Assembly: GCA_903862645.1 (NCBI GenBank)
Contig: CAIOZF010000128.1
Coordinates: 1-64,000, forward strand
Source of the DNA: an uncultured Gammaproteobacteria bacterium
GTDB lineage: Bacteria; Pseudomonadota; Gammaproteobacteria; Pseudomonadales; Pseudohongiellaceae
Length of the DNA stretch: 64,000 nt
Direction of reading: 5' to 3'
Shown here: piece by piece, positions 52,726 to 61,133 of the stretch
How the letters are laid out: every line of letters begins with the position of its first letter
Numbering within the stretch: the stretch's first letter is position 1
The notes under the pieces: generated by a model
Told to the model about the DNA's origin: nothing
The model's input: the letters and a program-made list of their open reading frames with translations, nothing else
Databases searched by the model: none
Translations under genes and position numbers: made by a program

Positions 52726-54455
52726 TTACGCTGGGGCTCTCCGGGGCCCTTGGTTTTGACGCTGCTGCTGCTATCTATGTCGATGGAGAACTGGTGGCCG
52801 CTGTCGAAGAGGAGCGCATGATTCGCCGCAAGCATGCCCGTGACAGCATGCCGCTGGAATCGGCCATGTATTGCATTCGCTCCGCTGGCATCAAGCCACG
52901 CGATGTCAACACCGTCGCCATTTCCTACGCGCCGATCTCAATCTTCAGCCCGGCCCGCTGGCACTACGCGAAACGCTACTGGTATGCGCCAGACCGCGCC
53001 TTCGATGCCATCTTCAACGGTAACCGCCGCTATCGTCGCTACATTCACGAGGTCAAGGGGTTGCTCGACAAGCTGATGATCCCCTGGGACAAGGTCAAGC
53101 TCGTGCCCGTGCAGCATCAGCTTGCACATGCCAGCAATGCGTATCACATGAGTGGCTATACCGATAAGACTGCGATCCTCACCATCGATATGCGCGGCGA
53201 GTATGCGTCGATGTTCCTGGGCTATGGTGAAAACGGCCGCATCCACAAGATCAAGGAATTCTACGACCCCGATTCGCTCGCGCTTCTGTACGGAGCCATC
53301 TCTGACTATCTCGGCTTCGACTTGCTTGACGGTGACGCCAAGGTCATGGGCATGGCGACTTATGGCGACCCGGACAAATATGACCTCTCCAATCTGGCGA
53401 GGTTCGAGGGCGGCAAGTTCGCTATCGATACCCACTTGGTGGGCACGGTGGGGTTGCGTCGTTTCAAGGACCGCTCCCGTGGCCATTCCTTTGGCAAGGA
53501 CTTGATCACACAGCTGGGCCCACGTCGGGCTGGTGACCTGATTCAGGATCCGTATGTGCATTACGCTGCCAGCATTCAGAAGATTTACGAAGAAACGGCA
53601 GTCGCGTTGGTTACTCACTACCTCGGGGACATTCTCAAGGAGAGCGGGCGGCTGGTGTTTGCTGGCACCGGAGCCTTGAACGTCAAGCTCAACCAGAGAC
53701 TGGCAACTCTACCCATGGTCAAGAAGCTGTACGTGCCGCCGGCACCAGGTGATGCTGGGACGGCGATAGGCGCGGCGTCCTATGCCCTGTCGCAACAGAA
53801 TGTCGAGGTGCTCGGCAATAAGAATCCGTTCCTCGGGCCGCGCTTCACGACGGACCGCTGCATCCGCGCTTGCGAGCGCTGTCGTGACCGGCCGTTGTTT
53901 GAGGTGTTGGAGAATGCCCCCGCCAAGGCGGCCGAGCTGCTGGGCAAGGGCCAGCTGGTCGGTTGGTTTCAGGGGCGCATGGAGTTTGGTGCGCGTTCAC
54001 TCGGGCACCGCAGCATTCTCGGCAATCCTTCAACCAGCGGCATGGTCGAGAGCATCAATCAGAAGATCAAATTCCGGGAGCACTGGCGCTCCTTTTCGCC
54101 GAGCATAATCGATACGCTCGCGGAAGAAGTGTTGCAGGTGAAATATCCGGGTCACTACATGAGCCGGACTTACGATGTATCGGAGAAGTGGAAGAAGTTG
54201 TTGCCGGCCGTCGTTTATCAGGATGGCACCAGCCGCGCGCATGTGGTGACGAAGAAAGCCAACCCGCGCTACTACGAACTGCTGAAGGAATTCGAGAAGA
54301 TCAGCGGCTACGGCATCGTGCTCAACACCTCACTAAACCGCCCCGGCGAGGCGATGATCTGCTCGCCAGAGGATGCGCTAAACCTGTTCTTTGGCTCGGA
54401 TCTGGAATACCTGATCATGCAGGATGTTCTTGTCACCAAGCGCCCGGATGTTTGA
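52716..54455 (+). CDS. wapO: NodU/CmcH-family carbamoyltransferase (LPS core, WapO-like)
   Basis: The 579-residue protein starts MSLITLGLSGALGFDAAAA. It has an N-terminal ASKHA-type Kae1-like domain: VEEERMIRRKHARDSMP, HQLAHASNAYHMSGY, GDAKVMGMATYG and GTGALNVKLNQRLA. The C-terminal NodU/CmcH lobe has GWFQGRMEFGARSLGHRSIL and NTSLNRPGEAMICSPEDA. In P. aeruginosa the equivalent gene carbamoylates core heptose. The ATG is inside the end of the previous gene. Symbol assigned from context and family, so less certain than the function. Confidence 0.85.
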   Translation: MSLITLGLSGALGFDAAAAIYVDGELVAAVEEERMIRRKHARDSMPLESAMYCIRSAGIKPRDVNTVAISYAPISIFSPARWHYAKRYWYAPDRAFDAIFNGNRRYRRYIHEVKGLLDKLMIPWDKVKLVPVQHQLAHASNAYHMSGYTDKTAILTIDMRGEYASMFLGYGENGRIHKIKEFYDPDSLALLYGAISDYLGFDLLDGDAKVMGMATYGDPDKYDLSNLARFEGGKFAIDTHLVGTVGLRRFKDRSRGHSFGKDLITQLGPRRAGDLIQDPYVHYAASIQKIYEETAVALVTHYLGDILKESGRLVFAGTGALNVKLNQRLATLPMVKKLYVPPAPGDAGTAIGAASYALSQQNVEVLGNKNPFLGPRFTTDRCIRACERCRDRPLFEVLENAPAKAAELLGKGQLVGWFQGRMEFGARSLGHRSILGNPSTSGMVESINQKIKFREHWRSFSPSIIDTLAEEVLQVKYPGHYMSRTYDVSEKWKKLLPAVVYQDGTSRAHVVTKKANPRYYELLKEFEKISGYGIVLNTSLNRPGEAMICSPEDALNLFFGSDLEYLIMQDVLVTKRPDV

Positions 54456-54472
54456 TTGGGTAGCGTCTGCGG

Positions 54473-55981
54473 TTATTCCGCAGTCCGCCGATAAATCACA
54501 AACTCCGGCCGCCCTTGCGGCGGAAACGCCACCACCAGCTCCAGCAGATCGAACGCGCGCGCCTCGTCCACGTAGGACAGCACATCACGATCGGTGCTCA
54601 GTGCCAGCAGTGAATCATAGGGCGCATCGGTAATCGTCTCCATACCGATGTAACGCTCAACTCTGTCGTATGCCTCCACCCGTCCACTGTAATAAGCGAC
54701 ATAGTTGCTGTTGGTGATGACCAGTGCATCTTCTTCTGTGTTGTCGCGCAGCCAGCTGCTGGCTTGCTGCAGAAAATCCTTCGACTCACCAAAACTGAAA
54801 TGCGCGTCGATGAAGCAGAACAGGGCAAGAAATCCCAGCACCCCGCGGAACACTCTTGCGCGGATTGGCGCTCGCGTCTGCGCCAGTGCGCTGTCAATTA
54901 CAAATGGCACCATCAACAGCAACAATGTGCAGAACAGCAGGGTATAGCGCGTAGACATGAAGCGCGTAAGCAGCAGGAAGCCGAGCAGAATGGTGAAGGC
55001 GATCACCGCATAACTGAGTACCACACGCATGCTCGGATTTGTGAGCTCACAACTACGCTGGCGCAGACCATAGACCAGCACCAGCAGAGCCGGCACGCCG
55101 AATCCGGCGATCAGCTTGACCACCAGAATGGCTGCCAATCCGGCGGTCATGAACAACACGATGTTCTGGCCGGAAAAATTCGCCGCATATTCTCCGAACA
55201 CTGCCGTAGTCAGTGGTGAGGAGTCATCGCTGAGCGCTGTCCAAGCGTCCTGCAGAAACGGCAGATACACGGTGGCAGCGCGCTGCAGCAGCTGCAGCAC
55301 GTTGATGTCGATCAGCAACAGCGCCAGCACGCCCACTGTACCGAGCGCGACACAGATGGCCTCGGCCTTGAGCACCGCCAGCACTCGCATGCGCAGCGGT
55401 AATTCACGGAGCCAAAGGAGCGCCAGCGGAGCGGCGAACAGATACACCACGGCCTCGCTGCGGAACAGCATTGCCAGTGCCGTGCTCACCACGAATAGTG
55501 CAGCGTCCTGCAGACGCTGCCGCCTGCCGTAACGAATCAGGAACAACATCCCCGTCAGCAGCAGGGCGATGAAGCCGATATCGCGAATCAGGTAGTAGCG
55601 GTACTCGTTGAGGGAGGGAATGATCAGGATCGTGATCGCCGCCAGCAGTGCGATGCGTTTGTTGTTACGTACCTGCATCGCCAGAGAGACAAAGGCGTAT
55701 ACGAGCAACAAAAACAGCAAGGCGTTGACGACCTGCGCTGCCGTAAACATTTCCAGCCCCGTTAATTGCTGCAACATGCCGAACAGGATCGGGTAGGTCG
55801 CCGACGGCTGATACGCAAACGCGGCGGCAAGACCTTCGCTGAGAAAGATCTCGGCGGTGCGCACATACTCGAAGGCGTCGGGGTTGGGAATGGGGTTGAG
55901 CAGGGCGTTGAGAAGCGACAGCAACAAACTTGCCGCTGCCGCCCAGTAGCGGATATCGAGGTCACGCCACTGACGATTCAT
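54473..55981 (-). CDS. Multi-pass membrane protein, GT-C/ArnT-like
   Basis: The 502-residue protein has about 10 to 12 predicted helices. The first loop, LNPIPNPDAFEYVRTAEIFL, has an acidic pair in the place typical of GT-C lipid-linked sugar transferases. A soluble C-terminal part of about 110 residues (FLQQASSWLRDNTEEDALV) resembles periplasmic ends of such enzymes. It could modify LPS or a surface glycan. It is convergent with the carbamoyltransferase gene and overlapped by the acyltransferase stop, so it ends a three-gene unit with the antiporter and acyltransferase. Confidence 0.7.
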   Translation of the reverse strand: MNRQWRDLDIRYWAAAASLLLSLLNALLNPIPNPDAFEYVRTAEIFLSEGLAAAFAYQPSATYPILFGMLQQLTGLEMFTAAQVVNALLFLLLVYAFVSLAMQVRNNKRIALLAAITILIIPSLNEYRYYLIRDIGFIALLLTGMLFLIRYGRRQRLQDAALFVVSTALAMLFRSEAVVYLFAAPLALLWLRELPLRMRVLAVLKAEAICVALGTVGVLALLLIDINVLQLLQRAATVYLPFLQDAWTALSDDSSPLTTAVFGEYAANFSGQNIVLFMTAGLAAILVVKLIAGFGVPALLVLVYGLRQRSCELTNPSMRVVLSYAVIAFTILLGFLLLTRFMSTRYTLLFCTLLLLMVPFVIDSALAQTRAPIRARVFRGVLGFLALFCFIDAHFSFGESKDFLQQASSWLRDNTEEDALVITNSNYVAYYSGRVEAYDRVERYIGMETITDAPYDSLLALSTDRDVLSYVDEARAFDLLELVVAFPPQGRPEFVIYRRTAE

Positions 55982-56928
55982 GGACGTACTCTTCTTTTGT
56001 TATAAGGGCTGGCTGTCTTGCCCTCGACCTGAGTTTTGAAGCGTTTATGCAACCACAGATATTGCTCGGGATGCTGGCGTACTGCGGTTTCGATGACGCT
56101 GTTGATGCGGATGGCATCTGTGGTGTCATCGCCGCTTGGGTAATCCTGCAGTGGTGCACTGAAGTCCAGATGATAGCCTGAGTTCTCCACATTGCGGTAA
56201 TGACTGAAGAAGATCACCGCAGAATGGTTGAATGAGGCAAAACGGTTGGTGGCGGTAATCGTCGCAGCCGGCACGCCAAAGAAGGGCACAAACACTGAGT
56301 GCCTGGGACCGTAGTCCTGATCCGGTGCATACCACACGGTGTACCCCTGCTGCAGCCTGCGCAGCGCCTGTCGCACATCGCCGCGGTCAATCACGGCGCC
56401 ATAGAGACGTTGTCGGGCGCGGAACATGAGTGTTTCGAACAGAGGATTTTTGTGGGGCCGATAGGTGACATCCATCTTGTGGAACAGGCTCAGCAGACTG
56501 CCTGCAAACTCCAGCGTCGTGAAATGGGCGCACACCAGCAATATGCCTTTGCCATCCCGTGCTGCCGCATCCAGATTCTCCAGTCCGCTCACCGTGACGC
56601 GCCTGCGGAAATCTTCCGGGTGGCGGCACCAGGCCATTCCCACTTCCATCACGCCGATGCCATTGGAAATGAATGTCTCCTGCACCAGCCGTGCCTGTGC
56701 ATTCTCGTCGAGTTCCGGGAAGCACAGTGCGATGTTGGTCTTGCAGATGCGGCGTCGATCCCGAGCGAATTTGTAGATCAACCAACCGACTCCCTGGCCG
56801 ATGCGCATCTGCACGGCGAAAGGCAAGTGCGCGGCCAGCCAGATCACCCCGAAGCCCAGCCAGGTGGGCCAGTAACGAGGCGCGAGGAAGTCGCTCAGGT
56901 GCTCGGATTTTTTCGATTTCTTGGTCAC
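55978..56928 (-). CDS. Lipid A late acyltransferase (LpxL/LpxM family)
   Basis: The 316-residue protein has an N-terminal membrane helix (WLGFGVIWLAAHLPFAV) and the acyltransferase motif CAHFTTLEFAG (H-x4-E), then VTYRPHKNPLFETLM, DRGDVRQALRRL, WYAPDQDYGP and the C-terminal YLWLHKRFKT. It adds a secondary acyl chain to Kdo-lipid A. LpxL versus LpxM cannot be decided by eye. Start and stop overlap both neighbours by 4 bases. Confidence 0.92.
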   Translation of the reverse strand: MTKKSKKSEHLSDFLAPRYWPTWLGFGVIWLAAHLPFAVQMRIGQGVGWLIYKFARDRRRICKTNIALCFPELDENAQARLVQETFISNGIGVMEVGMAWCRHPEDFRRRVTVSGLENLDAAARDGKGILLVCAHFTTLEFAGSLLSLFHKMDVTYRPHKNPLFETLMFRARQRLYGAVIDRGDVRQALRRLQQGYTVWYAPDQDYGPRHSVFVPFFGVPAATITATNRFASFNHSAVIFFSHYRNVENSGYHLDFSAPLQDYPSGDDTTDAIRINSVIETAVRQHPEQYLWLHKRFKTQVEGKTASPYNKRRVRP

Positions 56929-58355
56929 AAAGTGCGCTCCTGAGTCGGCATCGGCACTGTTGCCGGTTCGTCTTCGAAGCCGCGCTTGCGCATGACCAGA
57001 TGCAGCAGCGGTGTGGTAGCAAAAGTGGTTACCAGCGCCATGATCACCAGCATCGTGAAGAGGCGGGGGGAGATGACGCCCATCTCCAGGCCGAGGTTCA
57101 GTACGATCAGCTCCATCAGCCCGCGCGTGTTCATGAGGATGCCGATGATGCTGGACTCGCGCAGGCTCAGGCCGACGAAGCGTCCGGCAATGAAGGACCC
57201 GCCGAACTTGCCCGCCGTGGCCACCGCAATGATGGCGAGGCAGGCGAGCCAGTCTGTCGCCCCACTGAGCAGCCCGACCTCGGTGCGCATGCTCGTGTAG
57301 GCGAAGAAGCTCGGCAACAGCAGTACGATGACGATGTCTTCCATGCGCGTGCGAATCTGCTGCGCCAATCGCCCGTCGTGCTGCATGACGGCACCGAGCA
57401 GGAACGCGCCGAACAGAGCGTGAATGCCGATGAATTCAGTCGCCGCCCCTGCCAGCAACAGCGCTACGAACACCAGCCCCAACACGCCTTGTGACAATGG
57501 CTCGGGGTTGCGCTCCTCGCGTGCCGCGAGCTGACGCAGAAGTGGCCGCGCTATCCAGAACATTGATGCGACGAAGGCGCCGGAGAGCACGATCGTCCAC
57601 GCCACGCCCGACACCTTGGCCGTGGCGACACCCGCGACGAACGCCAGCAGCACCCATGCGGTTGCATCGCCCACTGCCGCGCTCGACAGTGCTAGCCCGC
57701 CGAGACGGGTGCGCTGCGCCCGGAAATCGCTGAGGATGCGCGCCAGCACGGGGAAGGCGGTGACGGACATCGCCACGCCGATGAACAGCGAGAAGACGGT
57801 GAAGTCTACGTCCTGCGCCGCGTACAGCGGGTAAAGCCCCAGCGCCAGCAGCGCGCCGAGCAGGAAAGGCGTGATGATGCTGGCGTGGGCGATGATGACA
57901 GTCGCCTGCCCGTGCTTGCGCGCCGCCTTCATGTCCAGCTCGAGCCCCACCAGAAACATGAACAGCACCACGCCGACTTTGGCAATCATGCCGACAAAGG
58001 GCGCGGCATCAGGGAGCAGCACGAATGCCTGCAGCGTCGGTGACACCGTGCCGAGCAGCGAAGGCCCGAGCGCGAGACCGGCGAAGATCTCTCCGATCAC
58101 CGGTGGCTGGCGCAGAAAGCGTCGAAACAATACGCCCATCGCCCGGGCCACCAAAGTGATCAACGCGAGCGCGAGCAGGACCTCGGCCAGCGGGTCGGTG
58201 ACGATCCATTCGGAGCGTACAACGCTGGTCGCAGCGGGCGCACTCGCCACGAGGTCTGCGCCAGCTGCGCGGATGAGCAGGTAACCGCCGATGGCGGCAA
58301 TCAACATGGCGATGTAGGCGACGAGGACGCCAAAGCGTTTGGGTGGAACAGGCAT
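56925..58355 (-). CDS. CPA2 cation:proton antiporter (KefB/GerN-like)
   Basis: The 476-residue protein has about 12 to 13 helices. It shows the Na+/H+ exchanger fold: GEIFAGLALGPSLLG, MFLVGLELDMKAARKHG, SVTAFPVLARIL, GDATAWVLLAF and LFGAFLLGAVMQHDGRL, then FVGLSLRESSIIGILMNTRG. No cytoplasmic TrkA-N domain is present. The C-terminal acidic tail may be regulatory. It is translationally coupled to the acyltransferase, an unusual partnership. Confidence 0.9.
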   Translation of the reverse strand: MPVPPKRFGVLVAYIAMLIAAIGGYLLIRAAGADLVASAPAATSVVRSEWIVTDPLAEVLLALALITLVARAMGVLFRRFLRQPPVIGEIFAGLALGPSLLGTVSPTLQAFVLLPDAAPFVGMIAKVGVVLFMFLVGLELDMKAARKHGQATVIIAHASIITPFLLGALLALGLYPLYAAQDVDFTVFSLFIGVAMSVTAFPVLARILSDFRAQRTRLGGLALSSAAVGDATAWVLLAFVAGVATAKVSGVAWTIVLSGAFVASMFWIARPLLRQLAAREERNPEPLSQGVLGLVFVALLLAGAATEFIGIHALFGAFLLGAVMQHDGRLAQQIRTRMEDIVIVLLLPSFFAYTSMRTEVGLLSGATDWLACLAIIAVATAGKFGGSFIAGRFVGLSLRESSIIGILMNTRGLMELIVLNLGLEMGVISPRLFTMLVIMALVTTFATTPLLHLVMRKRGFEDEPATVPMPTQERTL

Positions 58356-58430
58356 AGACCGCGGACTCCTTCAGGTTGGCGCATTGTAATGTCTTGTCGG
58401 GAAGAATTTCAGGCTATTTCTGCGTCGCCC

Positions 58431-58456
58431 CCTGTGGGAGCTTGGCCTGCAAGCGA
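58431..58456 (+). repeat. REP-like palindrome
   Basis: CCTGTGGGAGC is followed by hairpin GCTTG (58440-58444) and CAAGC (58450-58454) and GA. It shares the CCTGTGGGAGC...CCTGCA.GCGA pattern with 39667-39693. It borders the broken channel gene. Confidence 0.65.
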
Positions 58457-58476
58457 AGGTTTGGAGGTGTACTAAC

Positions 58477-58752
58477 TTAAACACTCGCTCGCAGAGCCGA
58501 GAGTAGGATATCTGGAGAGTCCATAATAAAGGTTGCAACCACACCTTTTGCAGAAAGCCGCGTCGGCCTCGTGTGTCGCGAGTTCGCAGCCCTGGCATGT
58601 TCTGGCGATTCGAGCAGGCGCATCCTGACCGCGATCACGCTGATGGCAATCAATGAAATCAGGATGACGTCGAAAAGTTTCCCGGCCAGTGTCTCATAAC
58701 CAAAAATTATTTCGTGGAGCTTGGACTTTAGCGTGTTGTCGGCGGAATCCAT
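58477..58752 (-). pseudogene. Truncated voltage-gated ion channel (N-terminal remnant)
   Basis: The 91-codon frame starts MDSADNTLKSKLHEIIFGYE and TLAGKLFDVILISLIAISV. This closely matches the start of ion-transport family channels (a Kv-like protein whose first helix follows LHEIIFGT-T-AGKLFD). After about residue 43 similarity ends and an unrelated Arg/Ser-rich tail follows; the selectivity filter and other helices are absent. A REP-like sequence lies just beyond. Best read as a decayed gene. Confidence 0.7.
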
Positions 58753-58889
58753 GATTGGGTCTGGCCTGTTGGGAAATTCTGGGCTGACGGGAGTCTATTT
58801 ACGCGGGGCTTAAATGCAAGGGCATTTGGGTGGGTTGGGCGCAGCTTGTAGTTCTTGATCCATAGCATGCGTGGTAGGTCCTGAGAAGC

Positions 58890-59228
58890 TCAGTGGCTGA
58901 CGATCTGATTGAAACCGTCGATGATGGTGGTGAGCTCTTCTGGATCGATGCGACCGATTCGATCACCTATGCGCTCCACGGAGAGCGTGCGGATCTGGCT
59001 GATCTTGATCCATGAAGTCACAGGCAGGGAGCCGCTTTCAAGCCGATACGTCAATGGAAAACCTGCCTTCTGTGGCTGGCTGGTGATCGCCATGGCGACG
59101 ACTGTTCCCGAGCGTTGATTGAAAATGTCGTGGCTCAAGATCAGCACCGTGCGTCGGCCAGCCTGCTCATTGCCTCGCACTGGGTTCAAATCGCCCCAGC
59201 GGATTTCGCCTCTCAGTATTCCGGCCAC
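58890..59228 (-). CDS. PemK/MazF-type toxin (mRNA interferase)
   Basis: The 112-residue protein starts with ILRGEIRWGDLNPVRGNEQ, where the conserved Arg is in the first strand. RTVLILSHDIFNQRSGTVVA, ITSQPQKAGFPL, and WIKISQIRTLSVERIG match MazF/PemK. The family cleaves RNA at short sequence motifs. Its start is inside the antitoxin gene (16-base overlap), the usual coupling. Confidence 0.92.
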   Translation of the reverse strand: MAGILRGEIRWGDLNPVRGNEQAGRRTVLILSHDIFNQRSGTVVAMAITSQPQKAGFPLTYRLESGSLPVTSWIKISQIRTLSVERIGDRIGRIDPEELTTIIDGFNQIVSH

Positions 59229-59455
59229 TCAGCCAATCCCTCCTGCAGGTCTTCTTCCGCCAAAGCCTGCTCATACGCGGGATCAAGCTTGGCGCATTCC
59301 TGCGCCAGCAGGTTCCGGTTCAGGCGCTCCAACTTTTCGGTGATCGCTTCCTGAATGGCGCGACTGCGGCTGGGGAACATTTGATTCCTCACTAATGCAT
59401 CGATTTCTTCCAATACTCTGGAATCCAGGCTGATGGCTATCTTGCTGCTGCTCAT
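59213..59455 (-). CDS. Ribbon-helix-helix antitoxin of the PemK/MazF pair
   Basis: The 80-residue protein starts MSSSKIAISLDSRVLEEIDA, an N-terminal RHH DNA-binding domain (LVRNQMFPSRSRAIQEAITEKL). It has an acidic C-terminal tail (EEDLQEGLAEWPEY) suited to binding the toxin. GGAGAG lies about 5 bases before the ATG; a frame beginning 19 codons upstream was rejected. A palindromic operator is just upstream. Confidence 0.9.
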   Translation of the reverse strand: MSSSKIAISLDSRVLEEIDALVRNQMFPSRSRAIQEAITEKLERLNRNLLAQECAKLDPAYEQALAEEDLQEGLAEWPEY

Positions 59456-59467
59456 AGGGCTCTCCTT

Positions 59468-59488
59468 GGTATGATTTTTGGTCATACC
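59468..59488. promoter_or_regulatory. Likely toxin-antitoxin operator palindrome
   Basis: GGTATGA (59468-59474) and TCATACC (59482-59488) form a perfect inverted repeat with a 7-base centre, 12 bases before the antitoxin ATG. This is the expected place for RHH antitoxin autorepression. It also lies about 77 bases before hldE on the other strand. Confidence 0.6.
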
Positions 59489-59564
59489 GGGGGTGGCTGT
59501 CAAGATCCCCAACCGCCTGTGCTATGATCGCCGCCTGAATTTTCGGACTTCTCAGGACTGTGTG

Positions 59565-60986
59565 ATGAAACTGGACATGCCCCCTTTTCAGCAGGCGCGA
59601 GTGCTCGTGGTTGGCGATGTGATGCTGGATCGGTACTGGCACGGCAAGGCCACGCGGATCTCCCCGGAGGCTCCGGTGCCCGTGGTGCGCGTCGCCAATC
59701 GCGAGGATCGGCCGGGCGGTGCAGGCAACGTGGCGCTGAATATCGCGGCACTCGGCGCAGCGGCGTCGCTGGTGGGCATCGTCGGTGCCGACGAGGCGGG
59801 CGAGGAGTTGCATTCGCGTTTGAAGGCTGCCGGAGTGCTGTGTGACTTCGCGGTGTGCGGCGCGGCGCCGACCATCACCAAGCTGCGTGTGATTGCTCAG
59901 CATCAGCAGCTGCTTCGTCTGGACTTCGAACAGGATTTTGGTGCCGAGGCAGTGGCTTCGCTGGAGGCGCGAGCGGTGGCGCTGCTGGGCGGTGCTCAGG
60001 TGCTGGTGTTGTCGGACTACAACAAGGGCGCACTGCTCAACACCCGTGAACTGATCGCCGCCGCGCGCGCCCGCGGCATCCCTGTGGTGGCTGACCCCAA
60101 GGGCTCCGATTTCAGCAAGTATCACGGTGCCACCGTGATTACGCCCAATCTCAACGAGTTCGAAGCCATTGTCGGCAAATGCCGCAGCGAGGAAGAGCTC
60201 TCCGCCCGTGGTCTGAAGCTGATGTCCGAGCTGGACCTGGAGGCGTTGCTGATCACCCGCGGTGAGCACGGCATGACGCTACTGCGCCCTGGGCATCCCG
60301 AACTGCACATGCCAACCCGGGCGCAGGAAGTGTTCGATGTCACTGGCGCCGGGGACACTGTGGTCGCCGTGTTGGCAGCGTCGCTGGCAGCCGGGCATTC
60401 GCTCGACGACGGTACCGCGCTGGCCAATCTGGCTGCCGGGCTCGCAGTGGGCAAGCTGGGCACCGCTGCCATCAGCGGCCCGGAGCTGCGCCGTGCGATT
60501 CAGCGCGAGGAAGGCTCCGGACGTGGCGTGATGACAGCCGAGCAGCTGTTGCTGGCGGTCGAGGATGCCCGTGCTCACGGCGAGAAGGTGGTGTTCACCA
60601 ATGGCTGCTTCGACATCATTCACGCGGGCCACGTCGGCTATCTGGCCGAGGCGCGCAAGCTGGGCCAGCGCCTGATCGTGGCGATCAACGACGATGCCTC
60701 GGTCAAGCGCCTGAAGGGCTCGGGGCGTCCCATCAATCCTGTCGAGCGGCGCATGGCGGTGCTGGCTGGATTGGAAGCAGTGGACTGGGTCGTCGCGTTT
60801 GCCGATGACACCCCGGAAGCGCTGCTGCGTCTGCTCAGGCCCGATATTCTGGTGAAGGGCGGCGACTACAGCATTGAGCAAGTGGTGGGTGGAGAATACG
60901 TGCTCGGTTATGGCGGCGAGGTGCATGTGCTGGCGTTTCTGGACAATTGCTCCACCTCGGCGATTGTCGAGAAGCTCAAGGGCTAA
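59565..60986 (+). CDS. hldE: Bifunctional heptose 7-phosphate kinase / heptose 1-phosphate adenylyltransferase
   Basis: The 473-residue protein makes ADP-heptose, the donor used by WaaC and WaaF. The N-terminal ribokinase-like domain has VLVVGDVMLDRYWHG, RPGGAGNVALNIAALG and DVTGAGDTVVAVLAASLAAG. The C-terminal nucleotidyltransferase has VFTNGCFDIIHAGHVGYLAEA (HxGH). ATG at 59565 with AGGA 7 bases upstream is preferred over longer frames, which would run through the toxin-antitoxin operator. Confidence 0.96.
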   Translation: MKLDMPPFQQARVLVVGDVMLDRYWHGKATRISPEAPVPVVRVANREDRPGGAGNVALNIAALGAAASLVGIVGADEAGEELHSRLKAAGVLCDFAVCGAAPTITKLRVIAQHQQLLRLDFEQDFGAEAVASLEARAVALLGGAQVLVLSDYNKGALLNTRELIAAARARGIPVVADPKGSDFSKYHGATVITPNLNEFEAIVGKCRSEEELSARGLKLMSELDLEALLITRGEHGMTLLRPGHPELHMPTRAQEVFDVTGAGDTVVAVLAASLAAGHSLDDGTALANLAAGLAVGKLGTAAISGPELRRAIQREEGSGRGVMTAEQLLLAVEDARAHGEKVVFTNGCFDIIHAGHVGYLAEARKLGQRLIVAINDDASVKRLKGSGRPINPVERRMAVLAGLEAVDWVVAFADDTPEALLRLLRPDILVKGGDYSIEQVVGGEYVLGYGGEVHVLAFLDNCSTSAIVEKLKG

Positions 60987-61133
60987 AGCGTTAGCTGTGG
61001 CTTCTGTGGCTTAAAGTCGCTGCCACTTCTATACTTCTTTGTGTAAGTTCCCGTTTGCATACAGCTTGGATCTCCCCCACAGGGGCCGCGGCCTGCAGCC
61101 GCCATGCCCCATGATCACGGAATCGACTATCCC

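Noticed and set aside
58371-58598. A 75-codon minus-strand frame overlapping the channel remnant
   Set aside because: No similarity to the missing part of the channel, and it contains the REP-like sequence; noncoding is more likely.
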